Below are positions 15,216-21,828 of a DNA stretch of 22,075 nt, one piece after another. How positions within the stretch are numbered: position 1 is the first letter of the stretch; each line of letters starts with the position of its first letter. The DNA comes from Sulfurovum sp. UBA1140 (GTDB taxonomy: Bacteria > Campylobacterota > Campylobacteria > Campylobacterales > Sulfurovaceae). The notes under the pieces were generated by a model. The model saw nothing but the letters and a program-made list of their open reading frames with translations, was not told the origin of the DNA and did no database searches. Made by a program: the position numbers and the translations under genes. Location: NCBI GenBank assembly GCA_002311915.1, contig DCAF01000039.1:1-22075 (forward strand), read 5' to 3'.

Positions 15216-16294
15216 GACAATTAATTTTACTGTTTGGATTTGTACTCTTGTTAGCAGGATGTAATGATGAACCCCAACAGAGCCAACTAGCAACCAAAAA
15301 GCTTGTTCAAGAAGAACCCCAAAAACCAACCCATACCACGCCCACATTTAGACATGCTGGACAGCTTTATGCTAAAAGCAATACCATAATTGACATACAA
15401 CCAAACAAGATTCTTAAAGCAGGTGGAAATGTTAAAGATATTCTTGTAACCAGTGACCGACTCTATACAGGAACTGACGGAGGGCTAATTGATGTTTTTG
15501 ACCTTCAGAGTTATGAACTATTAGAGCAGATAAAAATACCCTCTTTTCACAATAAAATTTATGATCAAGAGGTCACCTCTACCGTCTACTCTTTAGATAA
15601 ATTTGGTGATAAAATCATCATAATCTGTTCTGATACCGAATCATCAAAGTCACTCTATCTGTATGAAAAAGGTCAACTTAAAAAAATTAAAGCGATTGAT
15701 AACTCGTTTGCTGCAACCAAAGTACGATTTGTTGATGAAAACCATGTGATGTTAGGACTGCTTAGTAATGAAATTGTTCTCTATGATTTGGCTAAAGATG
15801 AAATTGTTTATCGCACCAATCTAAGTGAATCTTACTTTTCAGATATGGCTCTTAGTGCTGATAAGAAAAAAGTGGTTATTGGGTGTGAATCGGGTATTGT
15901 CTATATGGTTGATGTCCAAACAGGTCTGCTTAAAAGTGTTATACAAGGTGGAAACAAAGATAAAAGCTTCAAGGTTGATATTAGCCATGACTTGGTACTC
16001 TCTGCAGGGCAAGACAGTTTAGGAATCATCTATAACTTAGCCACAGATTCATATAAGAGTACCAAAACCAACTTTTTAATCTATGCAGGAGCCTTAAGCC
16101 CTGATGGAAGCAAAGCTGCATTCTCTTTTAATGAAGAGAATGCACTGCTAATTATTGATACCAAATCTAACAGTAGAAAAAGTTATCTTTTAAGTGGTCA
16201 GAAATCTACCCTTAATGCGATTATCTTTAGAGACAATAAGCACTTAGTTAGTGCCAGTGATGATGAGTATATTATGTTATGGGAATTACCATAA
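15212..16294 (+). CDS. napL: Nap accessory lipoprotein NapL (beta-propeller)
   Basis: A 360-residue protein with a lipoprotein signal (lipobox LLAGC, lipidated C17), a polar linker, and then WD40-like repeats from about residue 55 to the end (for example DILVTSDRLYTGTDGGLIDVFD, and SASDDEYIMLWELP at the C-terminus). napL is characteristic of Campylobacterota nap operons and is needed for full Nap activity in studied species, but its biochemical role is unsettled. The domain suggests a periplasmic scaffold or a maturation factor for NapA/NapB. It overlaps napF by 4 bp. Confidence 0.88.
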   Translation: MRQLILLFGFVLLLAGCNDEPQQSQLATKKLVQEEPQKPTHTTPTFRHAGQLYAKSNTIIDIQPNKILKAGGNVKDILVTSDRLYTGTDGGLIDVFDLQSYELLEQIKIPSFHNKIYDQEVTSTVYSLDKFGDKIIIICSDTESSKSLYLYEKGQLKKIKAIDNSFAATKVRFVDENHVMLGLLSNEIVLYDLAKDEIVYRTNLSESYFSDMALSADKKKVVIGCESGIVYMVDVQTGLLKSVIQGGNKDKSFKVDISHDLVLSAGQDSLGIIYNLATDSYKSTKTNFLIYAGALSPDGSKAAFSFNEENALLIIDTKSNSRKSYLLSGQKSTLNAIIFRDNKHLVSASDDEYIMLWELP

Positions 16295-16331
16295 CAACAA
16301 ATTATTTAATAAAAAATTTAAAGGAGTAAAA

Positions 16332-16679
16332 ATGAATGTTTCAAGTATTGTGGTACAAGTATTACAAGAGTATGTAGAAGAGGTGGTTGAAGTGCTTAAA
16401 TCGGCTGATTTTTGTGATTACTATCTTCATGATGTAGAAAAAGGTAAAATTATTGTTACTGTAGAGGGTGAAGGTGTTGAAGAAGAGATAGAAAAACTTA
16501 TTAAAATTCAGCAACTTCCACACGTAATAGCTGCAGACATGATGATGACCTATCAAGAAGAGCTAGACAAAGAGCGAGCAAAGTTAGAATTTGCAGATCC
16601 TGTACCTGCCATGCTTAATGATGGGAATATGGATCCAAGTAAAATCGTCTATAACGGCGACTTAAAAAAACGCTTTTAA
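16332..16679 (+). CDS. napD: NapA signal-peptide-binding chaperone NapD
   Basis: A 115-residue cytoplasmic chaperone with the NapD ferredoxin-like fold: MNVSSIVVQ strand, helix EEVVEVL, and IIVTVEGEG strand, then helix and LPHVIAADMMMTYQEE. It binds the Tat leader of NapA until the cofactor is loaded. The frame is open from 16251, but AAAGGAG lies 5 bases before the ATG at 16332 and family homology begins there. It has a C-terminal extension of about 30 residues (after MTYQEE) beyond the E. coli length. It is the last gene of the nap operon; no clear terminator follows. Confidence 0.9.
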   Translation: MNVSSIVVQVLQEYVEEVVEVLKSADFCDYYLHDVEKGKIIVTVEGEGVEEEIEKLIKIQQLPHVIAADMMMTYQEELDKERAKLEFADPVPAMLNDGNMDPSKIVYNGDLKKRF

Positions 16680-16823
16680 ACCAAAACCAACTATAAATAT
16701 AAACAATAAGTTAACCAAACTGGACAAATAGTTATTTTTTCTTAAAAAAAGATACTATTATGAACAGTTACAAGGTAAAAATTACTATTATTAAATTATA
16801 AAATAATTTTAAAGGATAAATCA

Positions 16824-17438
16824 ATGATTAAAAAAGAGTTTTTAATTGTAGCGTCACTATCAGCACTTCTTCTTGGAGGATGTTTTAATTCAGAAACGGG
16901 TGCATCACAAAGAGCAGCCGACGGAGCAACAGAAACACACGCTCCTGCAAAAACTGAAGCCAAAGTAGAAGAGAAAAAAGCTGAAGCTCCTGTAGCAGAA
17001 AAAGCAGAAGCACCAGCACCTGTTGCCGAAGCTCCAAAAGCTGAAGAGAAAGCTGAAGCTCCTATAGCAGAAAAAGCAGAAGCACCAGCACCTGTTGCCG
17101 AAGCTCCAAAAGCTGAAGAGAAAGTAGAAACAGCTCCTGTAACAGAAGAGGCTCCAAAAGCAGAAGAGACAGCTGAAGCAACACCTGCTACAGAAGAAGC
17201 ACCTGCCGTAGCCGTTAACTTGGGTATATGTAAAGGGTGTCATGGAGCAAACTTCGAGAAGAAAGCCATGGGTAAATCTAAAGTAGTAAGCGAACTGACC
17301 AAAGAGGAAATTATCGTTGCGATAAAGGGTTATAAAGATGGTTCTTATGGTGGAGCAATGAAGGGTATTATGAAAGGTCAAGTGGCCTCTTTCGATGACG
17401 CTACCATTGAAGCAATAGCTGTTGCTATTTTAAAATAG
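16824..17438 (+). CDS. Lipoprotein monoheme cytochrome c553 on a repetitive linker
   Basis: A 204-residue protein in three parts. Residues 1-20 are a lipoprotein signal (LLLGGC, C20). Residues about 21-133 are a low-complexity Ala/Glu/Pro/Lys linker with a 24-residue unit repeated almost perfectly in tandem. Residues 134-204 are a class I cytochrome of the Campylobacterota c553 type with heme site C136-C139-H140 (CKGCHG) and a Met-rich GAMKGIMKG segment likely to supply the axial Met. This is a heme domain on a long flexible tether at the membrane face. The start is supported by AAAGGA 7 bases upstream. A 144-bp AT-rich gap separates it from napD, so co-transcription with nap is possible but unproven. 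Confidence 0.88.
   Translation: MIKKEFLIVASLSALLLGGCFNSETGASQRAADGATETHAPAKTEAKVEEKKAEAPVAEKAEAPAPVAEAPKAEEKAEAPIAEKAEAPAPVAEAPKAEEKVETAPVTEEAPKAEETAEATPATEEAPAVAVNLGICKGCHGANFEKKAMGKSKVVSELTKEEIIVAIKGYKDGSYGGAMKGIMKGQVASFDDATIEAIAVAILK
16980..17123 (+). repeat. Two 72-bp tandem repeats in the cytochrome linker
   Basis: Copy 1 is 16980-17051 and copy 2 is 17052-17123; they differ at one base (Val to Ile). Each encodes 24 residues rich in Ala, Glu, Pro and Lys (AEAPVAEKAEAPAPVAEAPK then AEEK). More degenerate, shorter copies follow to about 17210. Near identity indicates recent duplication, so linker length probably varies between strains. Confidence 0.9.
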
Positions 17439-17465
17439 GTAATTACTTTAACCTATTATTTAAGA

Positions 17466-17501
17466 GGGTCTCTATTGGAGAGTCCCTTACTTCTCTTTTT
17501 C
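17466..17501 (+). terminator. Probable terminator after the lipoprotein cytochrome
   Basis: The stem GGGTCTCT / AGAGTCCC has one T-T mismatch and a 5-base loop (ATTGG, 17474-17478). It is followed by TTACTTCTCTTTTTC. It lies 28 bases after the stop codon. The T-rich tail is interrupted, so efficiency is uncertain. Confidence 0.5.
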
Positions 17502-17681
17502 TAACTTCACTTAAGAAGTAAACTACTCATCCCTTCAAGCTCTTTAAACGGTATGAATATGATAGAGAAGAGCCAAAAAATGCCCCTATTCTTTTTCAGG
17601 TTAAAGATAAGATTATGAAGTGTTTTAAAAAGATATAATCTATTTTTTTGCAAAAAACACAATTAGTACACAAAAAGTTTT

Positions 17682-17687
17682 TATACT
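17682..17687 (+). promoter_or_regulatory. Probable -10 of the soluble cytochrome promoter
   Basis: TATACT matches TATAAT at five of six positions, 41 bases before the start codon at 17728. The upstream 17 bp offer no good -35. This suggests the soluble cytochrome has its own promoter behind the terminator at 17466. Confidence 0.4.
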
Positions 17688-17727
17688 ACGCATGTAAAGT
17701 AAAAAAACACATTAAAGGATGAAATCT

Positions 17728-18015
17728 ATGAAAACAATCGTTAAAATCGTAGCAGTAACAGCACTAATGACACCAGCAGTATTCGCAGCAGGAACAACAG
17801 TTTGTAAAGGGTGCCATGGAGCAAACTTCGAGAAAAAAGCTATGAATGTATCTAAAATTGTAAATGAAATGAGTAAAGAAGATATTGTTACAGCAATAAA
17901 GGGTTACAAAGATGGTTCTTATGGTGGAGCAATGAAGGGTATTATGAAAGGTCAAGTGGCTTCTCTTGATGATGCTGCAATCACTGCAATAGCTGATGAG
18001 ATTCTTAAAAAATAA
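17728..18015 (+). CDS. Soluble periplasmic monoheme cytochrome c553
   Basis: A 95-residue precursor with a Sec signal (MKTIVKIVAVTALMTPAVFA, cleavage before AGTT) and a class I cytochrome domain of about 75 residues: heme site CKGCHG, then NFEKKAM, IKGYKDGSYGGAMKGIMKGQ and a C-terminal helix. It resembles Helicobacter/Campylobacter c553, a small electron carrier between the bc1 complex and terminal enzymes. An ATG at 17719 would add three residues, but it overlaps the ribosome site; AAAGGA lies 8 bases before the ATG at 17728. Its heme domain nearly duplicates that of the preceding lipoprotein. Confidence 0.92.
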   Translation: MKTIVKIVAVTALMTPAVFAAGTTVCKGCHGANFEKKAMNVSKIVNEMSKEDIVTAIKGYKDGSYGGAMKGIMKGQVASLDDAAITAIADEILKK

Positions 18016-18031
18016 TTGTTAATATTATTAT

Positions 18032-18057
18032 GGTAAAACTTTTCTAAAGGTTTTACC
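18032..18057. terminator. Bidirectional terminator hairpin between convergent genes
   Basis: The stem GGTAAAAC / GTTTTACC is perfect over 8 bp and can extend inward with CTTT/AAAG pairs and one bulge. It lies 16 bases after the cytochrome stop and 2 bases past the ABC ATPase stop (18060-18062, minus strand). No long U-run follows on either strand. Confidence 0.55.
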
Positions 18058-18059
18058 CA

Positions 18060-19652
18060 CTAAATCAAAAGTTTTGGAGCTGAATTCAAAAGCTTTTTAG
18101 TATACTCCTCTTGGGGATTATCCATCACCTCTACCACACTCCCCTGCTCTACAATTTTTCCCTCTTTCATTACAGCTACCTCATGAGCAATGGTTGAAAT
18201 AATTGATAAATCATGGGTAATAAACAGATACGATACCCCTGACTCTTCTTGCAATTTTTTAAGCAGTTTAAGTACCTGAGAACGCACCGAAACATCCAAT
18301 GCCGAGGTAGGTTCATCACAAATAATAAGCTCTGGTTCTACGGCTAACGCTCTAGCAATTCCTATTCGTTGACGTTGCCCCCCTGAGAACTCATGAGGGT
18401 AACGCAGGGCATGTTCTGCCTCTAGTTCAACTTTAAGAAGAAGCTCTTCAATACGTTTATCTTGCAATGCTCTATCTTGCGAACCTACCTTCAAACTCAC
18501 CATCCCCTCACGGATAATCTCCCCCACTGTCATACGTGGGTTCAATGCTGAAAAAGGGTCTTGAAAGACTATCTGAATCTTACGACGATAGGGCTTTAAC
18601 TCTCTATCACTCAATACAAGTAGATTTTGATGTTCAAATTGAATGCTCCCTTCTGTGGTTTGAACCAACGAAAGTATCGCTTGACCAATGGTACTTTTCC
18701 CACTTCCTGATTCACCCACCAACGCCAAAGTTTTTCCCCTAGGAATCGAAAAAGAGACCCCATCAACAGCTTTAACAAAACCAATGGTTCGTTGAAAGAA
18801 ACCTTTTTTAATAGGAAAATAGACTTTTAGATTTTCTACTTTAAGCAGATTTATCTGTTCACCCTCTTCTTTTTTTTCTCTTCCTTTAGACATCGCATCT
18901 CTTAAAAGACGTTGGGTGTAAGGGTGCTGTGGATTAGAAAAAAACTCTTTGCACTCTGCCTCTTCTAAAATTTCACCATGATGCATTACGGCTACTCGGT
19001 CTGCCATCTGAGCCACCACACCCATATCGTGGGTAATAAAAAGTATAGATAAGTTTCGTTCATCTCTAATTTTTTTAAGCAATTTTAACACCTGTGCTTG
19101 AATCGTCACATCCAAAGCCGTTGTCGGCTCATCAGCAATCAATAAATCAGGTTCACAAGCCAATGCCATCGAAATCATAACACGCTGTTTCTGCCCACCT
19201 GAAAGCTGATGAGGATACCAATCATATCGCTCCAAAGGATCTTTAAGGGCAACCTCTTTAAAAAGCTCTATTACTTTTTGTTTCACCGCCTCTTTTTTTA
19301 ACCCCAAATGAATTTTTATAACCTCTGCCACCTGCTCACCAATCGTCATAACAGGGTTCAAAGCACTCATTGGCTCTTGAAAAATCATTGCAATTGACTT
19401 CCCTCGAATCTTCTGCATCTTAGATTCAGGTAGAGCAAACAGAGACTCCCCTTTAAGTTCAATATCCCCAGAACTCACCGATATAGCATCGGGAAGCAGT
19501 CGCATAATGGCTAACGAAGTGAGTGACTTACCACTTCCTGATTCACCAACTAAGGCAAATATTTCACCTACTTCTATTTGAAAACTTATGGACTTTAGGA
19601 GTTCTTCTCTATCAACTCTTAAAGTTAAATTGTTTATGTTTAATATACTCAT
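18060..19652 (-). CDS. Oligopeptide/microcin-type ABC transporter, double ATP-binding protein (YejF-like)
   Basis: A 530-residue protein with two complete ABC ATPase domains in tandem. Domain 1 (about 1-255) has Walker A GESGSGKS at 36-43, signature LSGGQKQR and Walker B LLIADEPTTALD. Domain 2 (about 268-530) has a second GESGSGKS, FSGGQRQR and LIICDEPTSALD. Each is followed by the peptide-transporter extension (NPQHPYTQRLL and NPQEEYTKKLL). This layout matches DppD-DppF fusions such as YejF and GsiA. Its ATG overlaps the stop of the GHKL ATPase gene by 4 bp. It powers import; the substrate cannot be told. Confidence 0.95.
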   Translation of the reverse strand: MSILNINNLTLRVDREELLKSISFQIEVGEIFALVGESGSGKSLTSLAIMRLLPDAISVSSGDIELKGESLFALPESKMQKIRGKSIAMIFQEPMSALNPVMTIGEQVAEVIKIHLGLKKEAVKQKVIELFKEVALKDPLERYDWYPHQLSGGQKQRVMISMALACEPDLLIADEPTTALDVTIQAQVLKLLKKIRDERNLSILFITHDMGVVAQMADRVAVMHHGEILEEAECKEFFSNPQHPYTQRLLRDAMSKGREKKEEGEQINLLKVENLKVYFPIKKGFFQRTIGFVKAVDGVSFSIPRGKTLALVGESGSGKSTIGQAILSLVQTTEGSIQFEHQNLLVLSDRELKPYRRKIQIVFQDPFSALNPRMTVGEIIREGMVSLKVGSQDRALQDKRIEELLLKVELEAEHALRYPHEFSGGQRQRIGIARALAVEPELIICDEPTSALDVSVRSQVLKLLKKLQEESGVSYLFITHDLSIISTIAHEVAVMKEGKIVEQGSVVEVMDNPQEEYTKKLLNSAPKLLI

Positions 19653-20443
19653 AAAACAACCCCCTCACCCAAAGCCTCATAATACAACTCATAAAGTATC
19701 TTAGACTGCTTGGCAGAAGGTGTCTTAAAATACCCCAATATATACTTATCCAAAATATCCAACTGCATTGGTGAGATAGTAGAGTCAAGTTCATCTTTTT
19801 GGTGATAATCCAACAGTCTTTTCCATATACTCATATCTTGTCGCATAACAAATGTCTGCATCTCCAAATCTTTGACCAGCTTTTTCTCCTCTTTTTCTTC
19901 TTTTTTATTATACTTCTCTGCCTCTTTATCAATTAAAAGAGTCTCATCATCTTGCCAAAGAACCAGTGTACCATGAGTGAGACGACTAAACTCTGCAAGT
20001 AGTGGAACACCTATAAACTCAGAGATATTGGGTGTTATCAATAACCAACTGTTACTGCTAGATATATAATCCAAATCCCACTGCTTTATAGAGATTCGCC
20101 CATCTTTTTTTGAAAATACCGTCAATTTTCTACATTGAGAAAAGGAAGCTGTCTTCAACCCAAGCCCAAAACGACCCAAATCTTTTTTGTCTCTTGGCTC
20201 TTCAGGATTTTTAGTTGCCAACCTCATCGCTTCGGTTAGCTCATCTTTACTCATCCCATCACCATTATCCAACAGTGCAAAGATAATTTCAGGTTTTGGA
20301 ACGGTGTGAATTTTAACCTCTGTAGCATTGGCAGAGATACTATTGTCCAAAATATCAGCAACGGCTATCTCAAAGGTATAGCCGACATCTCTTAAAGATT
20401 TGACAAAATTGGCTATATTGGGGTTAACCAGTTGGGTTCTCAT
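19649..20443 (-). CDS. Short GHKL-type ATPase of unknown function
   Basis: A 264-residue cytoplasmic protein. Residues 1-165 form a GHKL (Hsp90/MutL/histidine-kinase fold) ATP-binding domain: N box AVADILDNSI (D30, N34), G1 box DNGDGM (59-64) and G2 box GRFGLGLKTAS (90-100). The sequence is of the stand-alone type often annotated as ATP-binding protein near restriction or repair genes, not a sensor kinase. Residues 172-195 are a highly charged coiled coil. Residues 200-264 are a helical tail ending SAKQSKILYELYYEALGEG, which I cannot assign. Relatives I know of tend to be longer, so this may be a compact or shortened form. It has AGGA 7 bases before the ATG and ATGA overlaps with the transporter genes on both sides. 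Confidence 0.8.
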   Translation of the reverse strand: MRTQLVNPNIANFVKSLRDVGYTFEIAVADILDNSISANATEVKIHTVPKPEIIFALLDNGDGMSKDELTEAMRLATKNPEEPRDKKDLGRFGLGLKTASFSQCRKLTVFSKKDGRISIKQWDLDYISSSNSWLLITPNISEFIGVPLLAEFSRLTHGTLVLWQDDETLLIDKEAEKYNKKEEKEEKKLVKDLEMQTFVMRQDMSIWKRLLDYHQKDELDSTISPMQLDILDKYILGYFKTPSAKQSKILYELYYEALGEGVVL

Positions 20444-21783
20444 AATTTATTCCTAGGGTCAAGCACTCTCTGAATCCTATCTGAAAAGAGATTCGCAGCC
20501 AATACCAATACAAACATAAAGATAAAAGCAGAGAAGAGTGACCACCAGACCATTGGCTCTCGTGCCATCTCTAGTCGTGCTTGATTAATCATATTTCCCC
20601 AACTGTGCATGGTGGGGTCAACCCCTACACCTACATAAGAAAGCACGGCTTCGGCTAGTACCAATCCACTAAAATCCAGTACCACCGAGATAAGAATAAT
20701 GTGCATAAGATTGGGGATAATATGACGGCGAATAATGGTTAGTTTACTCACACCAAAAGCTTTGGCCGCTGTCACAAACTCTATTTGGGATATTTTGAGT
20801 GTCTCAGCACGAAGTAATCTACAGAGTCCTGTCCAAGAGGTAATCCCCAGTATCATAATTAGAAAAAGCAGACGCAGGTCTGAACGTTCTAGTGTGGTCT
20901 CGAACCATTGGGGGTTGTTGTCCATCATTACTTGCATCACCAACACTCCAGCCGCGATTAGCAATACCCCCGGAATAGAGTTTAATGTGGTATAAAGATA
21001 TTGAATAACATCATCTACCCAACCACCAAAAAGACCTGCACTTACCCCCAACATAATAGCCACAGGCAACATGACAAGTGTGGTCAATATACCAATTAGC
21101 ACACCCGTTCTAATACTTTTTAAACTCTGATAAAGAACATCTCCCCCCACTTTATCAGTTCCTAAAACATGATAATCGAAACTTAGCATATAGAACCATG
21201 TAAATGCTACCACCAAAAAGAGCAGGGTAAAATAGGCGATATTCCAAGGTAACTCACGGCTAAAACCCTTTCTCTTTCGCCAATAAATATGTACAGAAAT
21301 AAGCAATCCACCTATCATAAGCCCCACAGCAATAGCCACCATAGATTTAGCCAAAATATCCTTACCATCACTTGTATATTTTAGAGGTAAATAGGCTTGT
21401 GTGGTGACACCACCATTATCAACCACAATAGACTTGGCATACTCATGGGTGGCAAAGGGGGCTGAGTAGGTGCGTTCGGTATTTTCGATGCTGTGACTAA
21501 AAAGTAAATCAAGCAGACTTACCATATCAGCTTGATACTGTACCTGCTCACTTTTTTGTGTTTGAGTGGGTTCCAAAGCAAAACGAAGATGTACCGAATC
21601 TAAAAGTGTAAAAAAGAGATAAAAGAGCAAAACAATGGCAGAACTCATGGCAATACCCGATTTAAAAATGGTATGCCACTGCTTTTTAACTTGAGGGGAA
21701 CGAGCAACCACCCACCCCCATGCGACCAAAGAGAGTATCAAAATCCAGACCATAATATCTGTCCATAGTAGTGTTAGTTTCAT
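20440..21783 (-). CDS. Oligopeptide-type ABC transporter permease (DppC/YejE-like) with N-terminal extension
   Basis: A 447-residue inner-membrane protein. The C-terminal half (about 210-445) is a standard DppC/OppC permease: LGTDKVGGDVLYQSLKSIRT entry motif, and the EAA loop EFVTAAKAFGVSKLTIIRRH that docks the ATPase, then PNLMHIILISVVLDFSGLVLAEAVLSYVGVG and SWGNMI. The N-terminal half carries about four extra hydrophobic segments (near 10-27, 42-62, 145-165 and 180-205) around a roughly 80-residue polar loop, larger than usual for this family. The second permease and solute-binding protein are not next to it. A consensus -10 lies just upstream. Confidence 0.9.
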   Translation of the reverse strand: MKLTLLWTDIMVWILILSLVAWGWVVARSPQVKKQWHTIFKSGIAMSSAIVLLFYLFFTLLDSVHLRFALEPTQTQKSEQVQYQADMVSLLDLLFSHSIENTERTYSAPFATHEYAKSIVVDNGGVTTQAYLPLKYTSDGKDILAKSMVAIAVGLMIGGLLISVHIYWRKRKGFSRELPWNIAYFTLLFLVVAFTWFYMLSFDYHVLGTDKVGGDVLYQSLKSIRTGVLIGILTTLVMLPVAIMLGVSAGLFGGWVDDVIQYLYTTLNSIPGVLLIAAGVLVMQVMMDNNPQWFETTLERSDLRLLFLIMILGITSWTGLCRLLRAETLKISQIEFVTAAKAFGVSKLTIIRRHIIPNLMHIILISVVLDFSGLVLAEAVLSYVGVGVDPTMHSWGNMINQARLEMAREPMVWWSLFSAFIFMFVLVLAANLFSDRIQRVLDPRNKL

Positions 21784-21809
21784 TGTGATGTATCTTTGCC
21801 TTTCTGAAT

Positions 21810-21815
21810 ATTATA
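21810..21815 (-). promoter_or_regulatory. -10 of the ABC permease promoter
   Basis: On the minus strand this is a perfect TATAAT, 26 bases before the permease ATG. The -35 region is weak (ATTAAG at 17-bp spacing). This supports an independent operon of permease, GHKL ATPase and ABC ATPase starting here rather than read-through from the HEPN gene. Confidence 0.5.
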
Positions 21816-21828
21816 TGTGTTAAATAGA

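Larger units (their letters stand above)
17439..17727 (+). other. Intergenic region between the two cytochrome genes
   Basis: This 289-bp stretch holds the terminator hairpin (17466-17486), an open frame without a start (17522-17638, ending TAA) that may be the tail of a decayed gene, and a promoter-like TATACT at 17682-17687 about 40 bases upstream of the second cytochrome. No long ORF begins here. Confidence 0.5.

Noticed and set aside
16680..16823. Promoter for the lipoprotein cytochrome
   Set aside because: Several -10-like hexamers exist in this AT-rich 144-bp gap (for example TACTAT at 16753 and TATTAT at 16756), and TGGACA at 16721 is not at a usable distance, so none could be chosen.
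16905..17381. 158-codon minus-strand frame opposite the cytochrome linker
   Set aside because: It is the antisense reading of the Ala/Glu repeats, giving an artificial Phe/Cys-rich low-complexity protein with no start context.
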